A stretch of 64,000 nt of DNA from an uncultured Bacillota bacterium (GTDB lineage Bacteria > Bacillota > Clostridia > Peptostreptococcales > Anaerovoracaceae), in assembly GCA_927441425.1 (NCBI GenBank), contig CAKMKG010000027.1, positions 31,770 to 95,769 on the forward strand, written 5' to 3'. Position numbers and translations under genes: made by a program. Every line of letters begins with the position of its first letter. Position 1 is the first letter of the stretch. A model generated the notes under the pieces. It made no database searches. It saw nothing but the letters and a program-made list of their open reading frames with translations, and had not been told where the DNA came from. Of this stretch, positions 50,613 through 63,346 are shown piece by piece.

Positions 50613-51454
50613 GTAAACACTTTCAAACCCAAATCCATATCCCATTTGACGGGGATGAAAAACAGGCGCTGGCTGGTACGACCCATCTGGCGATCGCAGC
50701 CCATCAGGATGATGTTGAGATCATGGCGCAGCATGGGATATTGACCTGCTTTGGGCGGAAAGACAGGAGTTTCTCGGCAGTGATCCTTACGGATGGAGCA
50801 GGAAGTCCTCGGACAGGGATTTATGAGAATTATACCAACGAAGAAATGAGGAATATCCGTATCACAGAGCAGAAAAAGGCTGCCGCTGTGGGTGGTTATG
50901 CAGCGTTGCTTCTTCTGAACTACACCAGTGCAGCCGTTAAGGATTCAAAGGAGAGAGGAGTCGTAGATGAAATCAAAAAGCTCCTGATGGAAATCAAGCC
51001 CAAGGTGGTCTACCTTCATAATCCCGCGGATAAGCACGATACGCATGTTTCGGCAAGCATCCGTGCACTGACTGCACTGAGAGAGCTCGCGGATGTTTAT
51101 CGGCCGGAAACTGTCTATGGCTGTGAGGTCTGGAGAGGCCTTGACTGGGTCAATGATGAGGAAAAGAAGGTTTTAAACGTCTCGGAGCGGCCGGCACTGA
51201 AGGCGGCGCTGCTTGGCGTTTTCGACTCCCAGATCGAAGGGGGCAAGCGATATGACCTTGCTGCGCTGGGACGCTATGAAGCCAATGCGACTTTCTATGC
51301 ATCCCATGATACCGATAAGCTGAGCGCTGCCATCTATGCGGTGGACCTGACGCCTCTGCTGGATGGAGGAAGCATAGAGGATTATATCGATGGTTATATA
51401 CAGCGGTTTTCACAGGATGTCAGAGGCAGACTCCGGCGTTTTCAGGGGAGTTGA
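50609..51454 (+). CDS. PIG-L family N-deacetylase
   Basis: This 281-residue zinc hydrolase has the AHxDD motif at H32-Q-D34-D35 (zinc ligands H32 and D35, catalytic D34). A second His region, KHDTHV, around residues 143-146 supplies the third ligand. The family removes N-acetyl groups from GlcNAc-type sugars in lipids, bacillithiol and mycothiol precursors and chitobiose. It is cytosolic, with no signal peptide. It is the last gene of the operon, overlapping the kinase-like gene as ATGA, which suggests that deacetylation is linked to phosphorylation. Confidence 0.88.
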   Translation: MSKHFQTQIHIPFDGDEKQALAGTTHLAIAAHQDDVEIMAQHGILTCFGRKDRSFSAVILTDGAGSPRTGIYENYTNEEMRNIRITEQKKAAAVGGYAALLLLNYTSAAVKDSKERGVVDEIKKLLMEIKPKVVYLHNPADKHDTHVSASIRALTALRELADVYRPETVYGCEVWRGLDWVNDEEKKVLNVSERPALKAALLGVFDSQIEGGKRYDLAALGRYEANATFYASHDTDKLSAAIYAVDLTPLLDGGSIEDYIDGYIQRFSQDVRGRLRRFQGS

Positions 51455-51479
51455 CAAATAAAAAGAAAAGGATTATAGT
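51451..51479 (+). promoter_or_regulatory. Promoter of the MocR-type regulator
   Basis: TTGACA (51451-51456, overlapping the deacetylase stop) and TATAGT (51474-51479) have a 17-base spacer. TTATCGATAA, a 10-bp palindrome about 10 bases downstream, could be an operator. Confidence 0.65.
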
Positions 51480-51511
51480 CTGGTTATTATCGATAAACCG
51501 AGGGCAAATCG

Positions 51512-53023
51512 ATGGATATTATTATTAACCATCATACGCAAACCCCGATCTATTTACAGATAGTCAACCAGTTAAAAGAGATGATCATCAAGGGAGAGAT
51601 CACCGATGGCTTCATATTGCCTTCAGAGCGGACCATGGCAAGGCTCCTGAAGGTTCACAGAAACACGATCATCAGGGCCTACACAGAGCTTAAGACAGAA
51701 GACTTTCTGGCCTCCGTGCAGGGAAAGGGCTATCGGGTCTCCTATCAGAACGGCACGGCGGAAGAAGGAAATCAAAATGATGTGATTTCCTGGCCAAGTC
51801 TTATCAAGGATGAATACCTTGATCTGAAAATCACCTTTGATGACTTGTTTACAAAATCTTATACCTCCAATAATATTTCCTTCGCTGGCGGCATTGCATC
51901 AACGGAAGAATACGGAAAAGAAGATTTGGCACTCATCCTGAACGACATGATCTCATCCGATACGACAGAAGCATATTCCTACACCCCCTATCAGGGGAAC
52001 CTTCAACTTCGCCAGAATATTGCCCGCTTTATTCAGAACAAGGGCATCCAAGGGAAAGCCGGTGAAATTCAAATCGTTTCCGAGACCAATCAAGCCTTGG
52101 ATTATCTGGCTGCCCTTCTGATCAAGTCGGGAGATGTTGTGATTACCGAGGAACCTGTATCCCCCGATGTCTACCGCACCTTCGCACTGGCTGGCGGAAA
52201 AGTTGTCACCGTGCCCATAGATGAAGAAGGGATTCTTTGTGATAGTCTGGAACCGCTTATCTTGAAATACAATCCAAAATTTATCTATGTGAATCCTGAT
52301 TTCCAAAATCCGACGGGAACAGTAATGAGCCTGAAAAGAAGAAAGGCCCTTCTTTCCCTATCTCATAAATACAAGCTTCCCATAATTGAAGAAGACGCTG
52401 CATCTGAAATCAGGTTTGAGGGTGTCAGGATTCCGTCCCTAAAAGCACTGGATAAGGGCAACAACGTAATCTTCATCTACTCCTTTGCCTTGACATTCGC
52501 GCCAGGGATTAGAATGGCATTTATTCTGGCGGATAAAATCCTGATCAAAAGCCTGAGCTATATCGTTTCGATCCGACTAATCAGTCTGGACAGCATATCG
52601 CAGAAGCTGCTCAGCAGTTATATTGAAAAAGGAATCTACCAGAAGAACCTGAGAATGATCTGTAAGGATTATATGGAGAAAAGGGATCTGATGTGCGACT
52701 GCCTTCAGGAGGCAAGCGCATTGGGTCTGAAATTTCATAAGCCCATTGGAGGTGTATATCTTTGGTGCAGACTTGCTCCGGAGATCGATGCCCGCCGGTT
52801 GTACATAATAGCAGTGGAGAAGGGCATTTCCTTTATACCGGGAAATATATTCTATTTAAAGGGATCCAAGGGAGACAATTATATTCGCCTGAATTTCTCC
52901 TATCCCAGCAAGCTACAGATCGAGCGAGGGATTCAGATTCTGACGGAAGCCATCCGGGAGAGCAAAGAAACCGTCACCGAAGACGAAGAGGACAGAAAGG
53001 ATAGCGAATTCCATTCATTATAA
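51512..53023 (+). CDS. MocR-family GntR/aminotransferase-like regulator lacking the PLP lysine
   Basis: This 503-residue protein has a GntR winged helix at the N-terminus (PIYLQIVNQLKEMIIKGEI, LPSERTMARLLKVHRNTI) and a fold-type I aminotransferase domain from about residue 110. In ordinary MocR proteins the PLP lysine lies in SFSKTLAPGLR; here the aligned text is SFALTFAPGIR, with L327 (codon TTG at 52490) in place of lysine. The Asn (NPDFQNPTG) and Asp (IIEEDAASEI) ligands of PLP are kept. It may bind PLP non-covalently or another ligand. It precedes arcA and arcC and could regulate them. ATG 51512 has a weak site. Confidence 0.85.
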   Translation: MDIIINHHTQTPIYLQIVNQLKEMIIKGEITDGFILPSERTMARLLKVHRNTIIRAYTELKTEDFLASVQGKGYRVSYQNGTAEEGNQNDVISWPSLIKDEYLDLKITFDDLFTKSYTSNNISFAGGIASTEEYGKEDLALILNDMISSDTTEAYSYTPYQGNLQLRQNIARFIQNKGIQGKAGEIQIVSETNQALDYLAALLIKSGDVVITEEPVSPDVYRTFALAGGKVVTVPIDEEGILCDSLEPLILKYNPKFIYVNPDFQNPTGTVMSLKRRKALLSLSHKYKLPIIEEDAASEIRFEGVRIPSLKALDKGNNVIFIYSFALTFAPGIRMAFILADKILIKSLSYIVSIRLISLDSISQKLLSSYIEKGIYQKNLRMICKDYMEKRDLMCDCLQEASALGLKFHKPIGGVYLWCRLAPEIDARRLYIIAVEKGISFIPGNIFYLKGSKGDNYIRLNFSYPSKLQIERGIQILTEAIRESKETVTEDEEDRKDSEFHSL

Positions 53024-53038
53024 ATAAGTATAAAATGG

Positions 53039-53087
53039 GAAAGTACTGGTACACGAAAAAACTCTTGTGCTGGTACTTTCTTTTTTT
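53039..53087 (+). terminator. Strong terminator between MocR gene and arcA
   Basis: A 15-bp stem with three G-T pairs (53039-53053 and 53066-53080) is followed by seven T. arcA must therefore have its own promoter, which was not recognised. Confidence 0.85.
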
Positions 53088-53158
53088 ATCCATTGTATTA
53101 TGCTTTTCTTAATTGAACTGCGCCGATGATCTTCAACAGTTAGGAAGGAGAGCGTATT

Positions 53159-54376
53159 ATGGTTAAAGGCATAAACGTTTATTCGGAAATAGGAAAGTTA
53201 AATCGTGTACTGTTACATCGATTGGGACGGGAAATTGAAGGCTTAGTTCCAGATAACTTTGAAAGACTGCTGTTTGATGAGATTCCGTATCTGGAAGTGG
53301 CTCAGCACGAACATGATCGATTTGCGAAGGTTTTAACGGATAATGACGTCGAAGTGAGATACTTCGTAGATGAAGTAGTGATGGCACTGGAAGGCAGAGA
53401 GGCAAAACAGGAATTCGTGAAAGAATTTTTACGGGACAGCGACGTTTTCTCCTCCCATGCCATCGCAGCAATGGAAGAATACCTGATGGAAATGCCGGGA
53501 AGGGATATGGTAGAGACCATCATCGCAGGAATCAAGAAGGATGATTTGCATATCAAGAAATCCAATTCTCTGGCAGATTTCATCAATGAAGATTACCCAT
53601 ACTATACCGATCCGATGCCAAATTTATATTTCACCAGGGATCCGGGCGCCTGCATCGGAAACGGCATCAGCATCCACTGCATGAGAACAAAGGCCAGAAA
53701 AAGAGAAGCCTTGATGCTGAAGTATATCTATCGGTACAATAAGAGCTTTATTCCGGAGGGCACGGATCAATGGTATGACTACGAAGGTCCGAACCCCATT
53801 GAGGGAGGTGACATCCTGGTGCTTTCACCTGAAGTTGTTGCAGTCGGACTGAGCCAGCGTACCTCTGCAGATGCGATTGAGCGTCTGGCGGAAAAACTGC
53901 TGAACCATACCAACAGCTTTCGCAAAATACTCGTGTTTGAAATACCGAAATGCCGAGCGTTTATGCATCTGGACACCGTATTTACCATGGTTGATTACGA
54001 CAAGTTTACCATTCATCCGGAAATTGAGGGGCCATTGCATCTCTATGAAGTAACCTTAGATAAAGAGAGAAGGCCTGTCTTCCGCAGCGGAAAGGGTGAG
54101 CTGGAGGATATCCTGAAACGGGAATTGAAGCTGGCTGCCGTTCAGATGATACGATGCGGCGGCACGGACCGGATCGCTGCCCAGAGAGAGCAATGGAGTG
54201 ATGCATCCAATACGCTGGCGATCGCCCCGGGTGTTGTCATTACCTATGACAGAAACCATGTGACCAATGAGCTCCTCGACAAATGCGGCGTGAAGGTTAT
54301 GACCATTCCGAGCTCGGAACTGTCAAGGGGAAGAGGCGGACCTCGATGCATGAGCATGCCGATTAACAGAGATTGA
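53159..54376 (+). CDS. arcA: Arginine deiminase
   Basis: This 405-residue enzyme hydrolyses arginine to citrulline and ammonia, the first step of fermentative arginine use. The N-terminus is INVYSEIGKLNRVLLHR. The active site shows NLYFTRDPGACIGNG, the EGGD motif in PIEGGDILVL, a His in FMHLDTVFTMVD and the nucleophile C397 in GGPRCMSMP. Length is normal. ATG 53159 is preceded by AAGGAGAG. It is followed by the carbamate kinase gene after 28 bases, with no arcB or arcD beside them. Confidence 0.96.
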   Translation: MVKGINVYSEIGKLNRVLLHRLGREIEGLVPDNFERLLFDEIPYLEVAQHEHDRFAKVLTDNDVEVRYFVDEVVMALEGREAKQEFVKEFLRDSDVFSSHAIAAMEEYLMEMPGRDMVETIIAGIKKDDLHIKKSNSLADFINEDYPYYTDPMPNLYFTRDPGACIGNGISIHCMRTKARKREALMLKYIYRYNKSFIPEGTDQWYDYEGPNPIEGGDILVLSPEVVAVGLSQRTSADAIERLAEKLLNHTNSFRKILVFEIPKCRAFMHLDTVFTMVDYDKFTIHPEIEGPLHLYEVTLDKERRPVFRSGKGELEDILKRELKLAAVQMIRCGGTDRIAAQREQWSDASNTLAIAPGVVITYDRNHVTNELLDKCGVKVMTIPSSELSRGRGGPRCMSMPINRD

Positions 54377-54404
54377 ATCAGCGTATGAGGAAGGAGAATG
54401 AAAA

Positions 54405-55364
54405 ATGTGTAAAGGTAAGATTGTGATTGCCCTGGGGGGGAATGCGCTTCAGGCCTTTGGTTCCCCTCCTACCGCAGAATGTCAGCTGGAGGTAGTAAGA
54501 AAGACCTGTGACTTTATTGCCCAGATCGTGGCCAACGATTATGAAATTGCCCTTGTCCATGGAAATGGTCCCCAGGTTGGTAGGATCGTCTTGGCACTGG
54601 AAACTGCAAAGGAGGTAACGCCGCCGCTGCCCCTTGACGTGTGCGATGCCATGAGCCAGGGCTACATCGGATATCATCTTCAGCAGGCCATGCATGAAGC
54701 ATTGATTCGGATACAGAAAGGCCACATTCCGGTGGTAACCATCGTGACCCAGATGGTCGTTGAACGGGATGACCCCGCTTTTAAAACCCCCACAAAGCCC
54801 ATCGGTCCCTTCTACTCCGAGGAGGAAGCAAAGACCATTGCAAAGGAGAAAGGGTATGTGATGAAGGAGGATGCAGGCAGGGGCTGGCGCCGTGTGGTCG
54901 CGTCTCCGATTCCCAATCATATTGTTGAAATTGATTCCATCAAACGGTTATGGGACTCCACCATCGTCGTCTTTGCGGGGGGCGGTGGCATTCCGGTCAT
55001 CGAACATGAGGACGGCTCTTTTGAAGGAGTGTCTGCAGTCATTGACAAGGACTATGCGGCAGAGCTTCTGGCGGAGCAGGTTGGAGTCGATACGCTGCTG
55101 ATTCTCACAGAGGTGGAGAAGGTCGCGATCAACTATAACAAGCCGGATCAGAAGAACCTTGATATCCTGACGGTGGAAGAAGCGGAACGGTACATCGCAG
55201 AGGGACATTTCGCGCCAGGAAGCATGCTCCCGAAGGTGCAGGCCGCAGTCAAGTTTGCAAAATCCGGAGAAGACAGAAAAGCCATTATCACTTCTCTTTT
55301 TAAGGCTGTAGACGCCTTGGAAGGAAAAACGGGTACCCTTATCACCCGATCGAAAGGCCAATAA
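54405..55364 (+). CDS. arcC: Carbamate kinase
   Basis: This 319-residue amino-acid kinase fold protein makes ATP from carbamoyl phosphate and ADP in the deiminase pathway. Typical sites are KIVIALGGNALQ, VHGNGPQVGRI, the carbamate-site region PLDVCDAMSQGYIGYHLQQA, VVFAGGGGIPV and the C-terminal GSMLPKVQAAVKF. Length is normal. It would use carbamoyl phosphate made by an ornithine carbamoyltransferase working in reverse. The gene ends with a bidirectional terminator shared with the next gene. Confidence 0.95.
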   Translation: MCKGKIVIALGGNALQAFGSPPTAECQLEVVRKTCDFIAQIVANDYEIALVHGNGPQVGRIVLALETAKEVTPPLPLDVCDAMSQGYIGYHLQQAMHEALIRIQKGHIPVVTIVTQMVVERDDPAFKTPTKPIGPFYSEEEAKTIAKEKGYVMKEDAGRGWRRVVASPIPNHIVEIDSIKRLWDSTIVVFAGGGGIPVIEHEDGSFEGVSAVIDKDYAAELLAEQVGVDTLLILTEVEKVAINYNKPDQKNLDILTVEEAERYIAEGHFAPGSMLPKVQAAVKFAKSGEDRKAIITSLFKAVDALEGKTGTLITRSKGQ

Positions 55365-55410
55365 GAGTGAAGCGTGTACGAAACTATTACATATTCGCGA
55401 CCTGATAAGA

Positions 55411-55445
55411 AAAAACTGAACTCATTCGATCGAGTTCAGTTTTTT
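55411..55445. terminator. Bidirectional terminator between arcC and the AI-2E gene
   Basis: Perfect 13-base arms AAAAACTGAACTC/GAGTTCAGTTTTT (55411-55423, 55432-55444) surround ATTCGATC, with A and T runs for both directions. It overlaps the stop codon of the AI-2E gene. Confidence 0.88.
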
Positions 55446-56603
55446 CATAATCAATACTTTGATAATTGCAGCAATGGGAACGGCCAGAATCATTCCGCCG
55501 ATTCCCCAGTAATACCCCCCTACGGTTACGGAGATCAGGACGAACAACGGATGGAGGCCGATGCTGGAGCCCACGACCCGCGGATAAATAATATTGGCAT
55601 CGAGCTGCTGGATAATAATCAGCACGAGAATCGCAAAGAGCGCCTGGCTGGCTCCGCCCGTCAGCAGCCCGACCAAAGCGGCGGGAACGATGCTGATGAC
55701 CGGACCGAAATATGGAATGATGTTGCAGAGGCCTGCAAAGCATCCAATGAATACGGCAAAATCAAGGCCGATGAGAGATAATCCGATGGATGATAAAACT
55801 GCGATGATCAGTGCGTCCAGCAGCTGACCGCGTAAAAACTGGGAGACCACTCGATTGATATCGGAAAGCGTCTCGGTAACGGCAGCATTTGCCTTCATGG
55901 GAAGCGTAAGATGTAGCAGCTTCCTCCAGAGCCGGAGAAAGAAATCCTTATCCTTCAGGAGATAGATGCTCACCACCATTCCGAGGACCATATTCAGCAG
56001 GTTGCCGCCTAGGTTGGTAACAAAATGAAGGATGCCGGCGGTGCTGAAGTTCTGGGATATCCATGAGATCACATCATTTGCAATATCTTGCAGACGATCT
56101 TCAATTCCGCTGTTTGGAATGGCAGCCGCCCAGCCTTTGAAAACAGACTCATATTTTGAAAAGTATTCGATAATACTGTCCACCATATTTTGCAGGCTTG
56201 TAAATACAAGGTCTCCGACTATAAGAAATGCAAAAGCATAAATAATAATGCAAATAATGAGGAAAATGAGGAGAAAGGTAATTAGAATACTGATGGTACG
56301 CCGCCGTCCGATGCTCTTTTCCAGCTTGATGGGATCGGAGGGTGTATGGAATGAAAACTTGGAAACCACCTTGCTGTTGATGAATTCCACAAGGGGACTG
56401 AGCAAATATGCGATGATAAGGCCAATGATCAAAGGAGAAAATGCGGATGCAATGCTGCTGAGAAGGTCGGAAGCACCGATCAGAATCTGGTCTAAATTTC
56501 CGATGACAAGATAGATGACATAGAGCAAAGCAGCTGTAAAAACAATATACAGACAAACTCTGATGTACTTCCAATCAGACAGCAGTTCTTTCATCCTTGA
56601 CAT
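55422..56603 (-). CDS. AI-2E family transporter
   Basis: This 393-residue membrane protein has about eight hydrophobic segments: one near the N-terminus (VCLYIVFTAALLYVIYLVIG), pairs around 50-70 and 105-130, one near 205-225 and a dense C-terminal group. The last third shows the family pattern with GLDFAVFIGCFAGLCNIIPYFGP and NIIYPRVVGSSIGLHPLFVLISV. Members transport autoinducer-2 or sodium/protons, or are of unknown role. It is a single gene on the minus strand with AAGGAAGGTG before its start. Confidence 0.88.
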   Translation of the reverse strand: MSRMKELLSDWKYIRVCLYIVFTAALLYVIYLVIGNLDQILIGASDLLSSIASAFSPLIIGLIIAYLLSPLVEFINSKVVSKFSFHTPSDPIKLEKSIGRRRTISILITFLLIFLIICIIIYAFAFLIVGDLVFTSLQNMVDSIIEYFSKYESVFKGWAAAIPNSGIEDRLQDIANDVISWISQNFSTAGILHFVTNLGGNLLNMVLGMVVSIYLLKDKDFFLRLWRKLLHLTLPMKANAAVTETLSDINRVVSQFLRGQLLDALIIAVLSSIGLSLIGLDFAVFIGCFAGLCNIIPYFGPVISIVPAALVGLLTGGASQALFAILVLIIIQQLDANIIYPRVVGSSIGLHPLFVLISVTVGGYYWGIGGMILAVPIAAIIKVLIMKKLNSIE

Positions 56604-56797
56604 GCTTGCACCTTCCTTTTCATGGCCTCCGTGATTCTTTGCATCAATTCGCCGACAATTTTCATTGCAAATTGTACGAGCTAGTAATAGTATTATATAT
56701 CAAGATAACAGAATTTAGCAAATTAAAAATGCGGTAGAATTCTACAACGTTCCACGAAGGGAATGAGGTGAATTCCATGCTGGTATAGGAGACCGGA

Positions 56798-59149
56798 ATG
56801 TTTAGAATCCCTGAATTACTTGCGCCTGCAGGCGGAATGGAACAATTGAAGGCAGCGGTGGAAAACGGAGCCGATGCGGTTTATATGGGTGGGAAGCGCT
56901 TCAATGCGCGGATCAATGCAGATAATTTCGATACGGAGGAAATGAAGGAGGCCATTGACTACGCTCATTTGAGAGGAGTCAGGCTCTATGTGACCATGAA
57001 TACACTGCTCAAGGACGGGGAGCTTTCGGAGGCGCTGGAATATGCCGCCGCCCTTTATTCGGCCGGAGCGGACGCTCTGATCCTACAGGATTTGGGTTTT
57101 GCTGCGCTGGTGCGGGAGCACATCCCCGGATTTCAGCTTCATTTGTCGACCCAGGGAACCGTTTATAATGCAGAGGGTGTGAAAAAGGCCGGAGCGCTGG
57201 GCTTTTCCCGGGTCGTTCTGGCACGTGAGCTGACCCTTGCGGAAATCAAGGAAATCACAGAAGCAAATTCGTTGGATGTTGAGGTTTTTGTCCACGGTGC
57301 ACTCTGCATCTGTTATTCCGGACAATGCCAGATGAGCAGGGAGATCGGCGGAAGAAGCGGAAACCGTGGTGTCTGTGCGCAGCCCTGCCGTCTGCCTTAT
57401 TCAATATATAAAGGAGACAAAGAGGTGTCTGGATCGGTTTTTGCATTGAGCCCAAAGGATCTTTGCACCTTAGAACAGCTCGGACGGCTTTCCGAAGCGG
57501 GAGTGGCCTCCTTGAAAATAGAAGGAAGGATGAAGTCGCCGGAATATGTAGCAGTGGTAACCGGCATCTACCGGAAGTATCTCGATCTATATGCAAAAGA
57601 CGGTCATTATCAGGTCGAAGCTGCCGATCTGAAGGATCTGAGCCAGATCTTCAACAGGGGAGGCTTCACGGAGGGATATTTACATGGGAATCCGAAAAAA
57701 AATCTGATGTCGGGGGATTTATCCAAGCACCAGGGTATCTATATTGGTAAGGTTGTTAACGCAGGATCGACATCAAAAAAGGCGGTCTACGGTAAGACGG
57801 GAAACCGACAGAGCGGGCTGGTTAACATCCTGCTGTCGGATCATTTGGCGATAGGAGACGGCATCGAGATCAGGAACAGAGAACTGTCCGGAAATGTGGT
57901 CACCTACCTGAAATGCCGGGATAAAAAGGTAGAAAGGGCCGTGAAAGGCGAGCTTGTCACCGTGGGGGATATCGATGGAAGCATAACACCCGGCGATCCG
58001 GTCTACAAAATTACGGATAAAGCGTTGATGCAGCGAGGGAGAGCCTCCTATGAAGGAAAGAGCGGAACTGCCGAAAAAGCATTACGAAAAATGGGTGTTT
58101 CTTTTCATTTCAGCGCAGGACTCGATCGGCCGATTTTGCTGAAAGCTACCGATGAAGAGGGCAACTGGGTAAAAAAAGAACTTACCGAGGGTGTTGAAAA
58201 GGCACTGACCAAAGCAATTACAGATGAAATTGTCATAGCACAGCTTTCCAAGACAGGTGGAACGACCTTCAGGGTTACGGCGTGTACCACAGAACTCGAA
58301 GAGGGGATCTCCATCCCTTTGTCAAAAATAAACGAGCTGCGAAGGGCTGCATTGGAAGAGCTGGAGGATCTTCGAAGGAAGGGGAGAAGAAATCCCGTAA
58401 CGATCAGATGGAGACTTCCCGAGATCGACAGGAAAGTCGGAAGCATAGCTACATCGAAGTCTGCTGTGGAAAGTGCAGCGGAGGAAGAGACCTTTCTGTA
58501 TTTCTATCAGGTGAATGGGAAAGAAAACATTGATTCCTCCATTCGGCGGATCTATGTGCCGTATGATGCGATCCTCAACGGCTTGTATCGGGAGGATGAC
58601 AGGGTGGTCCCGGTCATTCCAAACATAACGAAGGGCTGGCATGACCAAAACATACGAAAGAACTTTGATAAAATTGTGGCAACCTCATCGAAGAAAGGAA
58701 TCGCCATCGGCAATTTGGGATGGATCGAACCATTTGTTGAGGCAGGACTTCCTGTGATCGGTGATTACGGACTGAACCTGTTTAACAGCATGGATTTTCT
58801 GCTTGCCGGGAAGCTGGGGATCAAGGAGGCAATCATTTCCCATGAAGTGGATCCGGAAGAAATCCTTGTAATGAATTTTCATGGTGTCATACCTGAGGTG
58901 GTACTCAAAGGAAAAATTCCACTGATGACAAGTGAGTACTCCCCAGTCGGAGACTTAAATCTTTGTGCGCACAATGAAGAACAGGAGCGGTTTTCTTTGA
59001 AGGATCGCAAAGGCCAATTTTACCCAATTTTAACAAATCATTCCGATTGCGGAAGCGTTATTTTGAGCCACAAGGAAACCAACTTGCTCATGTGGAAGGA
59101 CGACTTTAAGAAATCCGGAATCAAACGCTTTAGATTTTACGTAGAATAA
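56798..59149 (+). CDS. Peptidase U32 family protein with C-terminal DUF3656
   Basis: This 783-residue protein opens PELLAPAGGMEQLKAAVENGADAVYMGGKRFNAR. The U32 signature is around residue 165, EVFVHGALCICYSGQCQMS, followed by RGVCAQPCRLPY. These cysteines bind an Fe-S cluster in related RNA- or quinone-modifying U32 proteins (RlhA, UbiU). The second half is the C-terminal extension found in long U32 proteins. It could be an RNA hydroxylation factor rather than a peptidase. The start ATG 56798 follows AGGAGA. The interval to the next gene (59,150-59,423) has only weak promoter-like boxes (TTGACT at 59239). Confidence 0.85.
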   Translation: MFRIPELLAPAGGMEQLKAAVENGADAVYMGGKRFNARINADNFDTEEMKEAIDYAHLRGVRLYVTMNTLLKDGELSEALEYAAALYSAGADALILQDLGFAALVREHIPGFQLHLSTQGTVYNAEGVKKAGALGFSRVVLARELTLAEIKEITEANSLDVEVFVHGALCICYSGQCQMSREIGGRSGNRGVCAQPCRLPYSIYKGDKEVSGSVFALSPKDLCTLEQLGRLSEAGVASLKIEGRMKSPEYVAVVTGIYRKYLDLYAKDGHYQVEAADLKDLSQIFNRGGFTEGYLHGNPKKNLMSGDLSKHQGIYIGKVVNAGSTSKKAVYGKTGNRQSGLVNILLSDHLAIGDGIEIRNRELSGNVVTYLKCRDKKVERAVKGELVTVGDIDGSITPGDPVYKITDKALMQRGRASYEGKSGTAEKALRKMGVSFHFSAGLDRPILLKATDEEGNWVKKELTEGVEKALTKAITDEIVIAQLSKTGGTTFRVTACTTELEEGISIPLSKINELRRAALEELEDLRRKGRRNPVTIRWRLPEIDRKVGSIATSKSAVESAAEEETFLYFYQVNGKENIDSSIRRIYVPYDAILNGLYREDDRVVPVIPNITKGWHDQNIRKNFDKIVATSSKKGIAIGNLGWIEPFVEAGLPVIGDYGLNLFNSMDFLLAGKLGIKEAIISHEVDPEEILVMNFHGVIPEVVLKGKIPLMTSEYSPVGDLNLCAHNEEQERFSLKDRKGQFYPILTNHSDCGSVILSHKETNLLMWKDDFKKSGIKRFRFYVE

Positions 59150-59384
59150 AGGGATTCACGACTGTGGCCGAAAGATATTCTGGGCCTGTCTATTTTTTCA
59201 CAATATATTAAGTATTTTGCATTTTATTCAAAAATTATTTGACTCAAAAGGAAAAAAGCTATAGAGTAGTATAGAAAACAATCCGATTTCACTCTGAAAT
59301 TTCATAATAAAATGTAAGATGTATTCACAAAAATCACATCAATGTACAAGAAATATGACATAAAATTAACCAAAAAGTTATTAA

Positions 59385-62954
<3,570 letters not shown>

Positions 62955-62955
62955 A

Positions 62956-63049
62956 CTGAAAAAGTGTTTTCGCGAAAACCGCCTCGTTTAAGATGCTACG
63001 CATAAACTCGGTATCAGGTTTCACGGTTTTCTTAGAAAACACTTTTATC
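62956..63049 (-). repeat. Palindromic interspersed repeat, copy B
   Basis: This 94-bp element matches copy A (37137-37233) in reverse complement at roughly 80 percent identity, including the ACTTTTTCAG end, GAAAACCGTGAAACCT and GAGGCGGTTTTCG blocks. It starts one base after the nifJ stop codon and can form a long imperfect hairpin, so it may also act on the 3' end of the nifJ mRNA. Confidence 0.75.
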
Positions 63050-63127
63050 TACCGTTTTTCCCAAAACGCAAGGGGTGGCACTTTTGTTGAATGACTGCCC
63101 CTTACCCTGAATAGATTAACCAATGAT

Positions 63128-63154
63128 AAGCGGCTCTTTGGAGCCGCTTTTTCT
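63128..63154 (+). terminator. Intrinsic terminator after nifJ and repeat B
   Basis: A perfect 9-bp stem AAGCGGCTC/GAGCCGCTT with loop TTTG (63128-63149) is followed by TTTCT. Confidence 0.8.
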
Positions 63155-63284
63155 ATATCATTCGATCTATGATACATAAGATCTTATTATCCACATATAA
63201 TATGTACAAACAGTGCTTGACCTGGAAGAATGCAGGTGAAATTTTGATTGTCATAAAATCCCATAAAAAAGTATTGGAAAAGGG

Positions 63285-63313
63285 TTGACATGGAAAGCCT
63301 GATTTGGTAAGAT
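63285..63313 (+). promoter_or_regulatory. rrn promoter P1
   Basis: TTGACA (63285-63290) and TAAGAT (63308-63313) are 17 bases apart, the first of three tandem promoters before 16S rRNA. Confidence 0.7.
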
Positions 63314-63346
63314 ACTCCTTGCTGTCAAGTAGTTTCGGGAATCAAC

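Noticed and set aside
55374..55781. 135-codon plus-strand frame over the AI-2E gene end
   Set aside because: It runs through the bidirectional terminator and is antisense to a conserved transporter end.
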